Below are positions 1 through 7,630 of a DNA stretch of 64,000 nt, one piece after another; positions within the stretch are counted from its first letter, which is position 1; each line of letters starts with the position of its first letter. The translations under genes were made by a program, and so were the position numbers. Source of the DNA: Polynucleobacter duraquae (GTDB lineage Bacteria; Pseudomonadota; Gammaproteobacteria; Burkholderiales; Burkholderiaceae); contig NZ_CP007501.1 of assembly GCF_000973625.1 (NCBI RefSeq), forward strand, positions 620,001-684,000, given 5' to 3'. Below the pieces are notes generated by a model, which made no database searches, had not been told where the DNA came from, and was given only the letters and a program-made list of their open reading frames with translations.

Positions 1-503
1 GCATGAGTTCGGGTAGGGGCGCAATTCAGCCGGTAGTTTTTGCTGATAGCCCGCAAGAAGCAAGCGCATTCTTTCGTCAAACTCGACCCAGTTCCCAGCC
101 AAAGCAAATCCCTGTAAGTCAAACCAAGGATGCTGGACAATCTTGGGCGGTAACTCAAGATCTTGAGATTCCAAATCCCAATTCCGCGCTGGCTGCACTC
201 ACTTTAGCTAATGGCACGAGATTGATGGTCCTGAATAATATTGAGGCAGCGCGCTATCGATTGGTGATGGTAATGCGTGAGCCAAACTCCCTTCAATGGC
301 GGGTAGTGCAGGTACTAGAGGATGACGAATCTTTGCTCAATGATCAGCATCGCGAATTTTCCTATCCGTATTTAATTTCTACGAATGGTGAAGATGCTCA
401 TCTTACTTACACTTGGAATAGAAAAAAGATTAAGCATGTTTATTTTCTAGCTGTCTGGTTTAAGCATGCCGTCAGTAGTCTTAAAGAAAAGGAAGCGCAA
501 TGA
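1..503 (+). CDS. Sialidase/BNR-repeat family protein, C-terminal part (5' end outside window)
   Basis: The frame is open to the window edge, so the 5' end is missing and the ATG at position 3 is probably internal. About 166 residues are visible. An Asp-box-like motif (T-K-D-A-G-Q-S-W, near residue 41) is followed by short beta-rich stretches and a conserved-looking end (EFSYPYLI near residue 118, then HLTYTWNRKKIKHVYF). This pattern fits the BNR/sialidase beta-propeller family. The substrate cannot be told from the fragment, and many such bacterial proteins are not true sialidases. The TGA stop overlaps the ATG of the next gene (ATGATG), so the two are probably translationally coupled. Confidence 0.6.
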   Translation, partial: MSSGRGAIQPVVFADSPQEASAFFRQTRPSSQPKQIPVSQTKDAGQSWAVTQDLEIPNPNSALAALTLANGTRLMVLNNIEAARYRLVMVMREPNSLQWRVVQVLEDDESLLNDQHREFSYPYLISTNGEDAHLTYTWNRKKIKHVYFLAVWFKHAVSSLKEKEAQ

Positions 504-1123
504 TGACTCCTTATTTACAACTAATCGCTCTACTGGAGATGTCGCTTACCTGCGCGGTAGTGCTCATTACTCTCTCGCAAAAACTATCTTCAAAAGAGAT
601 TCCATTTGTGATTCGTCTGCTCGCAGCTGTCTTACTGGTAAATCTATTTTTCTGGCCGCTCGGAATGTCGCTTGAGTTGCCTTTATCTGCCTATGTTCGT
701 GGGGTGACTGGTGAGCTCAGTATTGTGACAATGCTATTGCTTTGGAGTTCCATCCTTCCTGCTGCCAAAAAGACGCCACTGGGATTTAAAGTCTCAGTCG
801 CATTGATTGCGATTGTGTTTTATCCCTTAGCGTTAGGTCTTGGGATGCTCGATCCCTATGCCTGGGGTTATGGCTCTATCGGTCTTTTAATTGCCATCAT
901 CTTCTTTGCTATAGTGTGCGGCCTTGCTGGCTGGACTCAGGGCGTGTGGATCCTGTCTTTTGCGATTATTGCGTGGGCAGTTCATTGGCATGAATCCGCA
1001 AATCTTTGGGACTATCTTTTAGATCCCATCTTGGCTATTTGGGCTCTGCTAGCAATCCCAAATGCGATTTATCACAAGCGTCGCGACAGAGCTCAGTCAG
1101 ACTATCTTTTCAGGGCGGGTTGA
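500..1123 (+). CDS. Multi-pass membrane protein of unknown function
   Basis: This 207-residue protein is almost entirely hydrophobic, with about six or seven predicted membrane segments and a short charged C-terminus (KRRDRAQSDYLF). I do not recognise the family. Its ATG overlaps the stop of the sialidase-like gene by four bases, so it is probably co-expressed with it and may act at the membrane in the same process. No catalytic motif is visible. The gene ends before a short tandem repeat and a shared terminator. Confidence 0.65.
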   Translation: MMTPYLQLIALLEMSLTCAVVLITLSQKLSSKEIPFVIRLLAAVLLVNLFFWPLGMSLELPLSAYVRGVTGELSIVTMLLLWSSILPAAKKTPLGFKVSVALIAIVFYPLALGLGMLDPYAWGYGSIGLLIAIIFFAIVCGLAGWTQGVWILSFAIIAWAVHWHESANLWDYLLDPILAIWALLAIPNAIYHKRRDRAQSDYLFRAG

Positions 1124-1146
1124 GGGGTGAGTTAGTTGATCAGCAC

Positions 1147-1178
1147 ATCAGTTCATCAGTTCATCAGTTCATCAGTTA
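1147..1178. repeat. 8-bp tandem repeat, four copies
   Basis: The unit ATCAGTTC is repeated three times without change and a fourth copy ends in A instead of C. It lies between the stop of the membrane protein and the terminator. Confidence 0.85.
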
Positions 1179-1190
1179 ATTTTAGGTAAC

Positions 1191-1222
1191 AAAAAAGCCA
1201 GCAGAAATTTGCTGGCTTTTTT
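1191..1222. terminator. Bidirectional rho-independent terminator
   Basis: A 13-bp stem (AAAAAAGCCAGCA pairing with TGCTGGCTTTTTT) encloses a 6-base loop. There are runs of A on one side and T on the other, so it can end transcripts from both convergent genes: the membrane protein on the plus strand and the Bug receptor on the minus strand. Confidence 0.9.
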
Positions 1223-1241
1223 GTTTGCCGCTATTCCGGAA

Positions 1242-2234
1242 TTAATCTGGAATATTAGCTTTACGAATGACTGGACCCCAAACGTTGATTTCTCTATCAA
1301 GGTGATCTTTGAGTCCTTTTGCAGAAATCTTCTCTGCAGGCACGATGTCAATGTTGGCATCTTCCAAGCGCTTCTTCACATCAGGATTATTCAATGCTTT
1401 CTTCAAAGCAGCATTAATTTTGTCCAAGATTGGCTGTGGAGTACCTTTTGGAGCATACACACCGTGCCAAACTTTAACTTCAAAGCCTTTGAGGCCTTGT
1501 TCGTTCAAAGTTGGAACGTTAGGAATGGCAGGCAAGCGCTTCATCGTGGTTGTACCAAATGCCTTCACACGACCATCCTTGATATAAGGAATGGTTTGTG
1601 TTGTCTGGTCGCACAAGAGGTCAACTTGACCGCCCAAGAGATCAGTCAAAGCAGGGCCAGTTCCTTTGTAAGGGATGTTGGTCAAGCGAACGCCCATACG
1701 ACTTTGAAATAATAAGCCACAGAGCTGTGACACTGCGCCTGGACCAGCATTTGCCATAGTTACTTTTGAACCGTTCGCTTTAATGTAAGCTTCCAGTTCT
1801 TTAAAGTTGTTTGCTGGCAAATCTTTTTTACCGAGCAATACCATTGGTACGTCAGCAACTTGGCCGATGTACTCAAAGCTAGTCATTGGGTCATACGGCA
1901 GTTTGTCGTACAAGGCTTGTGCAGTAGCCATTCCCATGTGGTGAATGTAGATCGTGTAACCATCTGGAGCCGCACGCGCTACCTTAGTAGAAGCAATCGT
2001 GCCGCCTGCACCAGGAACGTTTTCTACTACTACTGTTTGACCTAAAGACTGACCCATTGGCACTGCAATTAAGCGTGCGATAGTGTCAGTTGGACCGCCA
2101 GCTGCAAATGGAACAACCAATTGAACTGATTTTGTAGGCCAATCCTTCTGGGCAGATGCAACATTGCTGCCCAATAAAGTGCTGGCGCTGACAACTGCAG
2201 CAATTCCAGCAAAGAGGGTTTTCTTTAATTTCAT
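1242..2234 (-). CDS. Bug/TctC family periplasmic substrate-binding protein
   Basis: A 330-residue solute receptor of the tripartite tricarboxylate transporter (Bug) family. It has a clear Sec signal peptide (KKTLFAGIAAVVSASTLLG, cleavage near ASA-Q), then the Bug signature PFAAGGPTDTIAR near residue 43 and ENVPGAGG near 77. Bug proteins bind small carboxylates in the periplasm. No TctA/TctB membrane genes lie nearby, as is common for orphan Bug genes. It is last in a minus-strand cluster behind a CitE-like lyase, 59 bp away, which suggests the ligand is the acid degraded by that cluster. The ATG has a GGAG ribosome site about 8 bases upstream. Confidence 0.9.
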   Translation of the reverse strand: MKLKKTLFAGIAAVVSASTLLGSNVASAQKDWPTKSVQLVVPFAAGGPTDTIARLIAVPMGQSLGQTVVVENVPGAGGTIASTKVARAAPDGYTIYIHHMGMATAQALYDKLPYDPMTSFEYIGQVADVPMVLLGKKDLPANNFKELEAYIKANGSKVTMANAGPGAVSQLCGLLFQSRMGVRLTNIPYKGTGPALTDLLGGQVDLLCDQTTQTIPYIKDGRVKAFGTTTMKRLPAIPNVPTLNEQGLKGFEVKVWHGVYAPKGTPQPILDKINAALKKALNNPDVKKRLEDANIDIVPAEKISAKGLKDHLDREINVWGPVIRKANIPD

Positions 2235-2293
2235 TTAAGTCTCCGTTATTGTTTGATGCTTCCCAATTTTGCCACTATTAAATGCTATCGGCT

Positions 2294-3139
2294 TTAGGGT
2301 TTACCAGCAATTGCGAGAGTTCTTTGGGCTAGTAGGACAACTGGACGGTCAATCATGCGACCATCTAATTTCACTGCACCTCCTTTGGATGCCTTGTCTG
2401 CCTCGATGACCCGGTGAGCCCAAGACACCTCTGCAGCAGTAGGCATAAAGGAATCCTTCACTAGGGAAACCTGTTTAGGATGTATGCACAGCTTGCCACC
2501 AAAGCCCATTCTTTTGGCACGCTCCGCATCTTCCGTAATGCGCTCAATATTGTCAGTTGATGCCGTAACCCCATCAATTGGAGGGGCAATTTGGGCTAAG
2601 CGTGAGGCCAACACAATCTGAAAGCGTGCAGTTTGTAGTTCAGTTTCTTGTGCATCACAAACCATTCCTAGATCTGCTTGTAAATCGATGTTGCCTAAGG
2701 CTAAGCGCAATACTTGTTCAGAAGTTGCGATTTCATTGAGGCGATCAAGACCGATGGCAGTCTCAATCATCGGAATGATGGCTGTGTTTGGAAGCATTTG
2801 TGCTGCTCCATTGATTTGATCGAGAGACTCACTTTTTGGAATGAGTAAGCAAGTTGCATCCAACTCTTGGATCAAGATCAGGTCTGCCGCATAAAAATGA
2901 CTGCCAGGAGAATTTGAGCGAATAATCAGACGCTTTTTTTGTTCTGCGGTAAATGAAGGCCAAGCAGCACGTATCGCAGCACGGGCAGATTCTTTATCTT
3001 CGTGGGCAACTGCATCCTCTAAATCAATGATGACGCCATCGGCACCGCTATCGAGTGCTTTAGTGAATCGCTCTGGGCGCGTTCCTGGAACGAATAAAAA
3101 AGTGCTACTAAAGCCGATAGGAGTATCAAGTGGATTCAT
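2294..3139 (-). CDS. HpcH/HpaI-CitE family CoA-ester lyase
   Basis: A 281-residue TIM-barrel lyase of the CitE type. Visible family motifs are FVPGTRPERF near residue 16, DLEDAV near 39, PMIETA near 122 with the metal-binding Glu, and CIHPKQ near 219. Family members cleave (3S)-malyl-CoA, beta-methylmalyl-CoA, citramalyl-CoA or citryl-CoA. No citrate lyase alpha or gamma subunit is nearby, so a free CoA-thioester lyase is more likely than citrate lyase. The MaoC-like hydratase and MmgE/PrpD genes upstream point to citramalyl-CoA or malyl-CoA; this is inferred from context only. Confidence 0.88.
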   Translation of the reverse strand: MNPLDTPIGFSSTFLFVPGTRPERFTKALDSGADGVIIDLEDAVAHEDKESARAAIRAAWPSFTAEQKKRLIIRSNSPGSHFYAADLILIQELDATCLLIPKSESLDQINGAAQMLPNTAIIPMIETAIGLDRLNEIATSEQVLRLALGNIDLQADLGMVCDAQETELQTARFQIVLASRLAQIAPPIDGVTASTDNIERITEDAERAKRMGFGGKLCIHPKQVSLVKDSFMPTAAEVSWAHRVIEADKASKGGAVKLDGRMIDRPVVLLAQRTLAIAGKP

Positions 3140-3171
3140 GTATGTGGCTTTTTAAAATATAAGGCAGAGAT

Positions 3172-4542
3172 TTAGGAGATCAGCATGCCTATCTTGGACT
3201 GCTTGCGGATATTCCACAAGCGCTCAATAGCAGCGCTCATCTCAGTTGGACTTGCACCGCCACTAAATGCAGCAAGGCGCATAGCCTTATCGGTAATTTC
3301 AGCGCGACTAAGAGTATTGCCAGGATCACCTTTGGGTTCGTCAACGCGACCTTCTAAAACTTCGCCACTATTTAAATAGACTTTGACTTTCCCGATCCAG
3401 CGTTGAGGATAGGCGCTATCCACTTCGGGATCCAGAATCATCGTGACGCGATCACGGAATGCGCAAATGGCTTGATCACGAAAGTGCTGATCAAATTCTT
3501 GCAGGCCTGCAAATTGATAGTGAGCAATTAAGGCCAATACAGTCCCCATCGAGAACTTAGATTGGTGCACAGTCGCGGGATCAGTTACCGGGCCAAGCAC
3601 ATCAATTGCACCCTGATGAACTAGGGTTTCTACTTTATCGATATCGCTAGGCTTGAGGTGATGTGTCAGCATAACCTGCAACAAAGCATCTGCAGCAGGG
3701 TGAGTGTGACGACATGAGGCATGATATTTAAAGCTCGTCTCAGCAATAGTCCAGCGACTACCCAATCGATCAATCAGCTTACTAGGATCTGCATCACTCG
3801 ACATGCCAGCAGCTAAACCTTGCTTGCCTTCCAAAATGTGTTCGGCACCAGTAAACCCAGATTGCGCTAGGTATGCTGACATCAAGCCAGTAGAGGCAGC
3901 GTGCGCAGTATGCAATTGTTTAGAGTCGGCGGCATCGCGCAGAAATTCCCAAAGGCCGGCCGATTGTGTTCCTGCTGAACCAAAGGCGTGCAGCATTTGT
4001 GTTGGGTTTAGTTTTAGTAGATGACCTACTGCAGCGGCAGCAGCTAAGGTACCTGCAGTACCAGTGGTATGAAATGTTTTGTAATGTGAGCGACCTAAAA
4101 ATTCACCAACTCGAATGCCGACTTCATAGCCTGCAACGGCCGCTACCAAAAGATCTTCACCTGATGCACCAATCGTTTGCGCCGTTGCTAATGCTGCAGG
4201 AAATACCACGGTAGCTGGATGAAAGACAGAGCCATTGTGAACATCATCTTGCTCTGCTACATGTGAAGCTGCTGCATTTGCAAGTGCTGCCAAGAAAGGG
4301 CTTGAGTTCTGACGGTTAATCAGAATTTCAGCAGAACCAGGATTAGCGGTATTAAAGCCACCCATGTTTTGCGCAAATTGCGTCATCGTTTCTACTGGGC
4401 GCGAGCCTTTACCAGCAATCGCAGAGCCAAACCAATCGACTAGTAAATCTTCGGTACGTGCAATTACCTCTTGAGGAATATCGCCAATCTTTAATTCAGA
4501 GACAAATGTCGCTAAGGCTTTAGATAAGTGTGGAGTTGTCAT
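3172..4542 (-). CDS. MmgE/PrpD family protein
   Basis: A 456-residue protein of the family that includes 2-methylcitrate dehydratase (PrpD) and cis-aconitate decarboxylase. Conserved stretches are EQDDVHNGSVFHPATVVFP near residue 95, the GSAGTQSAGLWEF block, and KYHASCRHTHPAADA near 270. I chose the ATG at 4542. A longer frame reaches 4614 but would overlap the upstream gene by about 58 bases and add a non-family tail. No methylcitrate synthase or methylisocitrate lyase is nearby, so a role in the propionate cycle is not supported. The exact reaction is unknown. Confidence 0.87.
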   Translation of the reverse strand: MTTPHLSKALATFVSELKIGDIPQEVIARTEDLLVDWFGSAIAGKGSRPVETMTQFAQNMGGFNTANPGSAEILINRQNSSPFLAALANAAASHVAEQDDVHNGSVFHPATVVFPAALATAQTIGASGEDLLVAAVAGYEVGIRVGEFLGRSHYKTFHTTGTAGTLAAAAAVGHLLKLNPTQMLHAFGSAGTQSAGLWEFLRDAADSKQLHTAHAASTGLMSAYLAQSGFTGAEHILEGKQGLAAGMSSDADPSKLIDRLGSRWTIAETSFKYHASCRHTHPAADALLQVMLTHHLKPSDIDKVETLVHQGAIDVLGPVTDPATVHQSKFSMGTVLALIAHYQFAGLQEFDQHFRDQAICAFRDRVTMILDPEVDSAYPQRWIGKVKVYLNSGEVLEGRVDEPKGDPGNTLSRAEITDKAMRLAAFSGGASPTEMSAAIERLWNIRKQSKIGMLIS

Positions 4543-4556
4543 TGCGTGAAAATTTC

Positions 4557-5441
4557 CTAAGCTAAAACTGCAGTTGCTTGCATGGTGAGCCAGCCTTCGT
4601 GATCCTCGGCCCAAATGGAGATCGTTTTTCCAGAAGGATCTTTCTCCAAATCAGGCTTAGCACTGACCTTAAATACATTGATATCAAAAGTAGGACGTAT
4701 GGCGCGGAACTCAAAGCTCTTGAGCGTGCAGCCTGGAATACTTTGGCGCACAAGATCCACTAGCAAAGTGGCAATTAATGGTCCATGAACAATTAAGCCA
4801 GGATAACCCTCTACTTCAGTAACGTATTTGCGATCGTAATGTATGCGATGACCATTAAATGTTAGTGCTGAGTAGCGGAATAACAAAACATCATCAGGGG
4901 TAATTGTTTTAAACCATGTCGCACCAGTAGGAGCTGGTGTTGGTGCAACTGGCTTATCGTCTGGTCCGGGAGCATCGCGATACACAATGTCATGCTCTTC
5001 AACTAAGGCCAAGCCATTGTGATTAGAGATGGTATGTTTGACCAATACAAAAATAAGATCGCCAGTACGACCCGCTTTGTGTGTAACGGATTCAATTTTA
5101 GAGACACGCTTGATTTCATCACCGACTGTCAAAGGGGCTAACCATTCAACGCGACTACCGGCCCACATGCGACGCGGCAATGGTACAGGGGGCAAAAAGC
5201 CACCACGCTTTGGGTGACCATCCAGGCCAATTTCGGATTGAAGAGCACAAGGTAAAAAATAGAGCCAGTGCCATAACTCTGGCAGAAAGGTTCCTGCAAC
5301 GGGGGCAACATCAGGTCGATCGAGCGTTGCTGATAAAGCTTTGACAGGTGCTGCAGTGATGATGTCTTGAAGGGCCTCAGTTTTACCGAGCCATTCTTGG
5401 AGATGGGTAATAGTTTGGGGTTCGATTCGCATAAGTTCCAT
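4557..5441 (-). CDS. MaoC-like/FAS1-like dehydratase, mesaconyl- or itaconyl-CoA hydratase-like
   Basis: This 294-residue protein has two hot-dog halves. The N-terminal half resembles the FAS1-like dehydratase domain (PVPLPRRMWAGSRVEWLAPLTVGD near residue 90). The C-terminal half is MaoC-like, with FRYSALTFNGHRIHYD near 190 and the hydratase His and Asp/Tyr region, then YPGLIVHGPL near 213. The length and layout fit HTD2-like and mesaconyl-C4-/3-methylfumaryl-/itaconyl-CoA hydratases. It sits 14 bp before the MmgE/PrpD gene. A second ATG at 5432 is an alternative start. Substrate inferred only. Confidence 0.8.
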   Translation of the reverse strand: MELMRIEPQTITHLQEWLGKTEALQDIITAAPVKALSATLDRPDVAPVAGTFLPELWHWLYFLPCALQSEIGLDGHPKRGGFLPPVPLPRRMWAGSRVEWLAPLTVGDEIKRVSKIESVTHKAGRTGDLIFVLVKHTISNHNGLALVEEHDIVYRDAPGPDDKPVAPTPAPTGATWFKTITPDDVLLFRYSALTFNGHRIHYDRKYVTEVEGYPGLIVHGPLIATLLVDLVRQSIPGCTLKSFEFRAIRPTFDINVFKVSAKPDLEKDPSGKTISIWAEDHEGWLTMQATAVLA

Positions 5442-5472
5442 TATGCCAATTTCAGCCCCTGATCAAGTGGAC

Positions 5473-6798
5473 TTAGATCAATAAAGTTGCCAGTAAATAG
5501 CTTAGTAAGCCGGCCAGAGCTGAGCCAGTTAAGACACTAATTACCCCTTTTTGAAACTGAAAGAGCGCCACAGCTGCAAGCAGGGCAATCACCATCGAAA
5601 TCCATGAGATTGAACCTCCAAGGCCATGCGGAAAAAAGACGTGATACGCAAAGAACAAGCCCAGATTGGCGATGACGCCAACTACTGCTGCAGAGATTGC
5701 AGTAAGGGGTGCAGTAAAGCTCAGCTTGCCATGTGTGGATTCGATTAGTGGACCACCGACTAGTACCAGGAAAAAAGACGGTAAAAAAGTAAACCAGGTG
5801 GCTACACAAGCTCCAAGCACTCCAAACCAAAATGGATTGCTATTGCCAATCAGATGTTGAATATGGCCAGCGAGATAACCAACAAAAGCCACCACCATGA
5901 TGAGTGGTCCTGGAGTAGTTTCTCCAAGTGCTAAACCATCCATCATCTGACCGGCACTGAGCCATTGAAATTGATCTACTGCGCCTTGGTAGACATAGGG
6001 CAAAACTGCGTAAGCACCACCAAAGGTGAGGAAGGCGGCTTTAGTAAAGAACCAGGCAATTTGCGGGTAGAGCGTTTTCCAGCCAAAGATCAGCACCAAG
6101 GCAATAAACGGAATTAACCAGAGTACGAGAACAGCCGAACTATGCAATGCCAGTTTCTTTTTAGAGAACTTGGCGTGGTCTGGAGTAGGAGTGTGATCAT
6201 CAATCACTGCCGGAGCGTGCACCCCTATTGATTTATCGTGTGTGGTAATTTGCTGAAAATATTCTGGGTAGCGTCTACCACCCCAAACGCCGATTAAGGC
6301 AGCACAAATAATAATCAGTGGAAATGCGAGGTTGAGAACAAAGATCGCCAGAAAAGATCCGAGGGCAATCCAGCGTAGAACTTGGTTGTGAATCGTACGC
6401 TTTCCAATTCGCACTGCGGCATGGAGAATGATTGCGGTGATCGCTGGCTTGATGCCAAAAAAGATGGCGGCAATCCACGGAACTTGGCCAAAGGTGAGGT
6501 AGACCCAAGACAAGCCGATCAATATAAAGAGTGAGGGCAGAATAAAGAGGATGCCCGCTATAACACCGCCCCAAGTGCGATGCATCAGCCAGCCGATATA
6601 AGTCACTAACTGCTGGGCTTCAGGTCCCGGCAGTAACATGCAGTAGTTCAGTGCATGTAAAAAGCGCCGCTCTGAAATCCAGCGACGCTTCTCAACAAGC
6701 TCTTGATGAAGGACTGCGATTTGTCCTGCGGGTCCACCAAAACTAATAAAGCCCAACTTAGCCCAAAACTTCAAGGCTTCGCGCAGTGGAACGCTCAA
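5473..6798 (-). CDS. chrA: Chromate transporter, ChrA/CHR family (two-domain)
   Basis: A 441-residue polytopic membrane protein with the duplicated CHR domain. The first half has FGGPAGQIA near residue 20 and LLPGPEAQQL near 55. The second half repeats this as FGGAYAVLPY near 257 and ETTPGPLIM near 293. Long-chain ChrA proteins export chromate using the proton gradient, although many homologues have not been tested and may carry other anions. The ATG overlaps the fabI stop by four bases, so it is translationally coupled to fatty-acid synthesis, an unusual pairing. No chrB or chrF regulator is nearby. Confidence 0.9.
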   Translation of the reverse strand: MSVPLREALKFWAKLGFISFGGPAGQIAVLHQELVEKRRWISERRFLHALNYCMLLPGPEAQQLVTYIGWLMHRTWGGVIAGILFILPSLFILIGLSWVYLTFGQVPWIAAIFFGIKPAITAIILHAAVRIGKRTIHNQVLRWIALGSFLAIFVLNLAFPLIIICAALIGVWGGRRYPEYFQQITTHDKSIGVHAPAVIDDHTPTPDHAKFSKKKLALHSSAVLVLWLIPFIALVLIFGWKTLYPQIAWFFTKAAFLTFGGAYAVLPYVYQGAVDQFQWLSAGQMMDGLALGETTPGPLIMVVAFVGYLAGHIQHLIGNSNPFWFGVLGACVATWFTFLPSFFLVLVGGPLIESTHGKLSFTAPLTAISAAVVGVIANLGLFFAYHVFFPHGLGGSISWISMVIALLAAVALFQFQKGVISVLTGSALAGLLSYLLATLLI

Positions 6799-7580
6799 AC
6801 TTCTTCCATTCCACCAACCACTTGGCTAAAGCCATTATCGACATAAATGATTTCAGCAGTGATGCCGTTTGCTAAATCAGATAATAAGAAGGCAGCAGTG
6901 TTGCCGACGTCATCAATCGTGACATTGCGACGCATTGGAGCAGTTTGTTCAACTGCTTCCAAAATCTTGCTAAAACCTTTAATGCCGGCGGCAGCCAGAG
7001 TTTTAATCGGGCCCGCAGAAATTCCGTTAGCGCGTATGCCTTTAGGCCCAACCGAGCCAGCGATATAACGAACCGAGGCTTCCAGTGAGGCCTTAGCAAG
7101 TCCCATGGTGTTGTAGTTGGGAACGTTACGCAAGCTACCGAGATAAGTTAGCGTCAATAAGGAAGATTTGTCGCGCAACATGGGTAAGGCTTCTTTTGCC
7201 ATCGCCGGGAAACTGTAAGCAGAGATGTCATGAGCGATTTTGAAGCCTTCACGAGAAAGACCCTCTAAAAAATCCCCAGCAATGGCTTCACGTGGTGCGA
7301 AGCCAATCGCATGGACAAAGCCATCAAACTGGGGCCAAGTCTTAGCCAAATCCTTAAAAAGGGCGGAAATCTGCTCATCGCTGCCAACATCGCAGTCAAA
7401 AATCAGTTCTGTATTGAATTCTTTAGCAAAATCGACAATACGGTCTTTAAAGCGCTCACCAACGTAGGTAAAGGCTAGTTCAGCCCCTTCGCGGTGGCAT
7501 GCCTTGGCAATACCATAGGCAATAGAGCGATTAGAAAGAAGGCCGGTAATCAGAATTTTTTTGCCAGCGAGAAAGCCCAT
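6795..7580 (-). CDS. fabI: Enoyl-[acyl-carrier-protein] reductase (NADH)
   Basis: A 261-residue short-chain dehydrogenase that carries out the last reduction of each fatty-acid elongation cycle. The FabI-type cofactor motif GLLSNRSIAYGIA is at residues 13-25. The catalytic Tyr146, Tyr156 and Lys163 fall at the same numbers as in E. coli FabI (NYNTMGLAK at 155-163). The ribosome site AAGGAC lies just upstream of the ATG. It heads the minus-strand cluster and shares a short 50-bp intergenic space with the divergent peptide-transporter operon. Confidence 0.96.
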   Translation of the reverse strand: MGFLAGKKILITGLLSNRSIAYGIAKACHREGAELAFTYVGERFKDRIVDFAKEFNTELIFDCDVGSDEQISALFKDLAKTWPQFDGFVHAIGFAPREAIAGDFLEGLSREGFKIAHDISAYSFPAMAKEALPMLRDKSSLLTLTYLGSLRNVPNYNTMGLAKASLEASVRYIAGSVGPKGIRANGISAGPIKTLAAAGIKGFSKILEAVEQTAPMRRNVTIDDVGNTAAFLLSDLANGITAEIIYVDNGFSQVVGGMEEV

Positions 7581-7630
7581 AATATGTCCTTTGCTTCAAA
7601 TGTGATTTGCTATCTACAATTGTTGCATAT

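Noticed and set aside
3172..4542. Naming the MmgE/PrpD protein prpD (2-methylcitrate dehydratase)
   Set aside because: No prpB, prpC or acnD is nearby, and the family covers several reactions; only the family name is supported.
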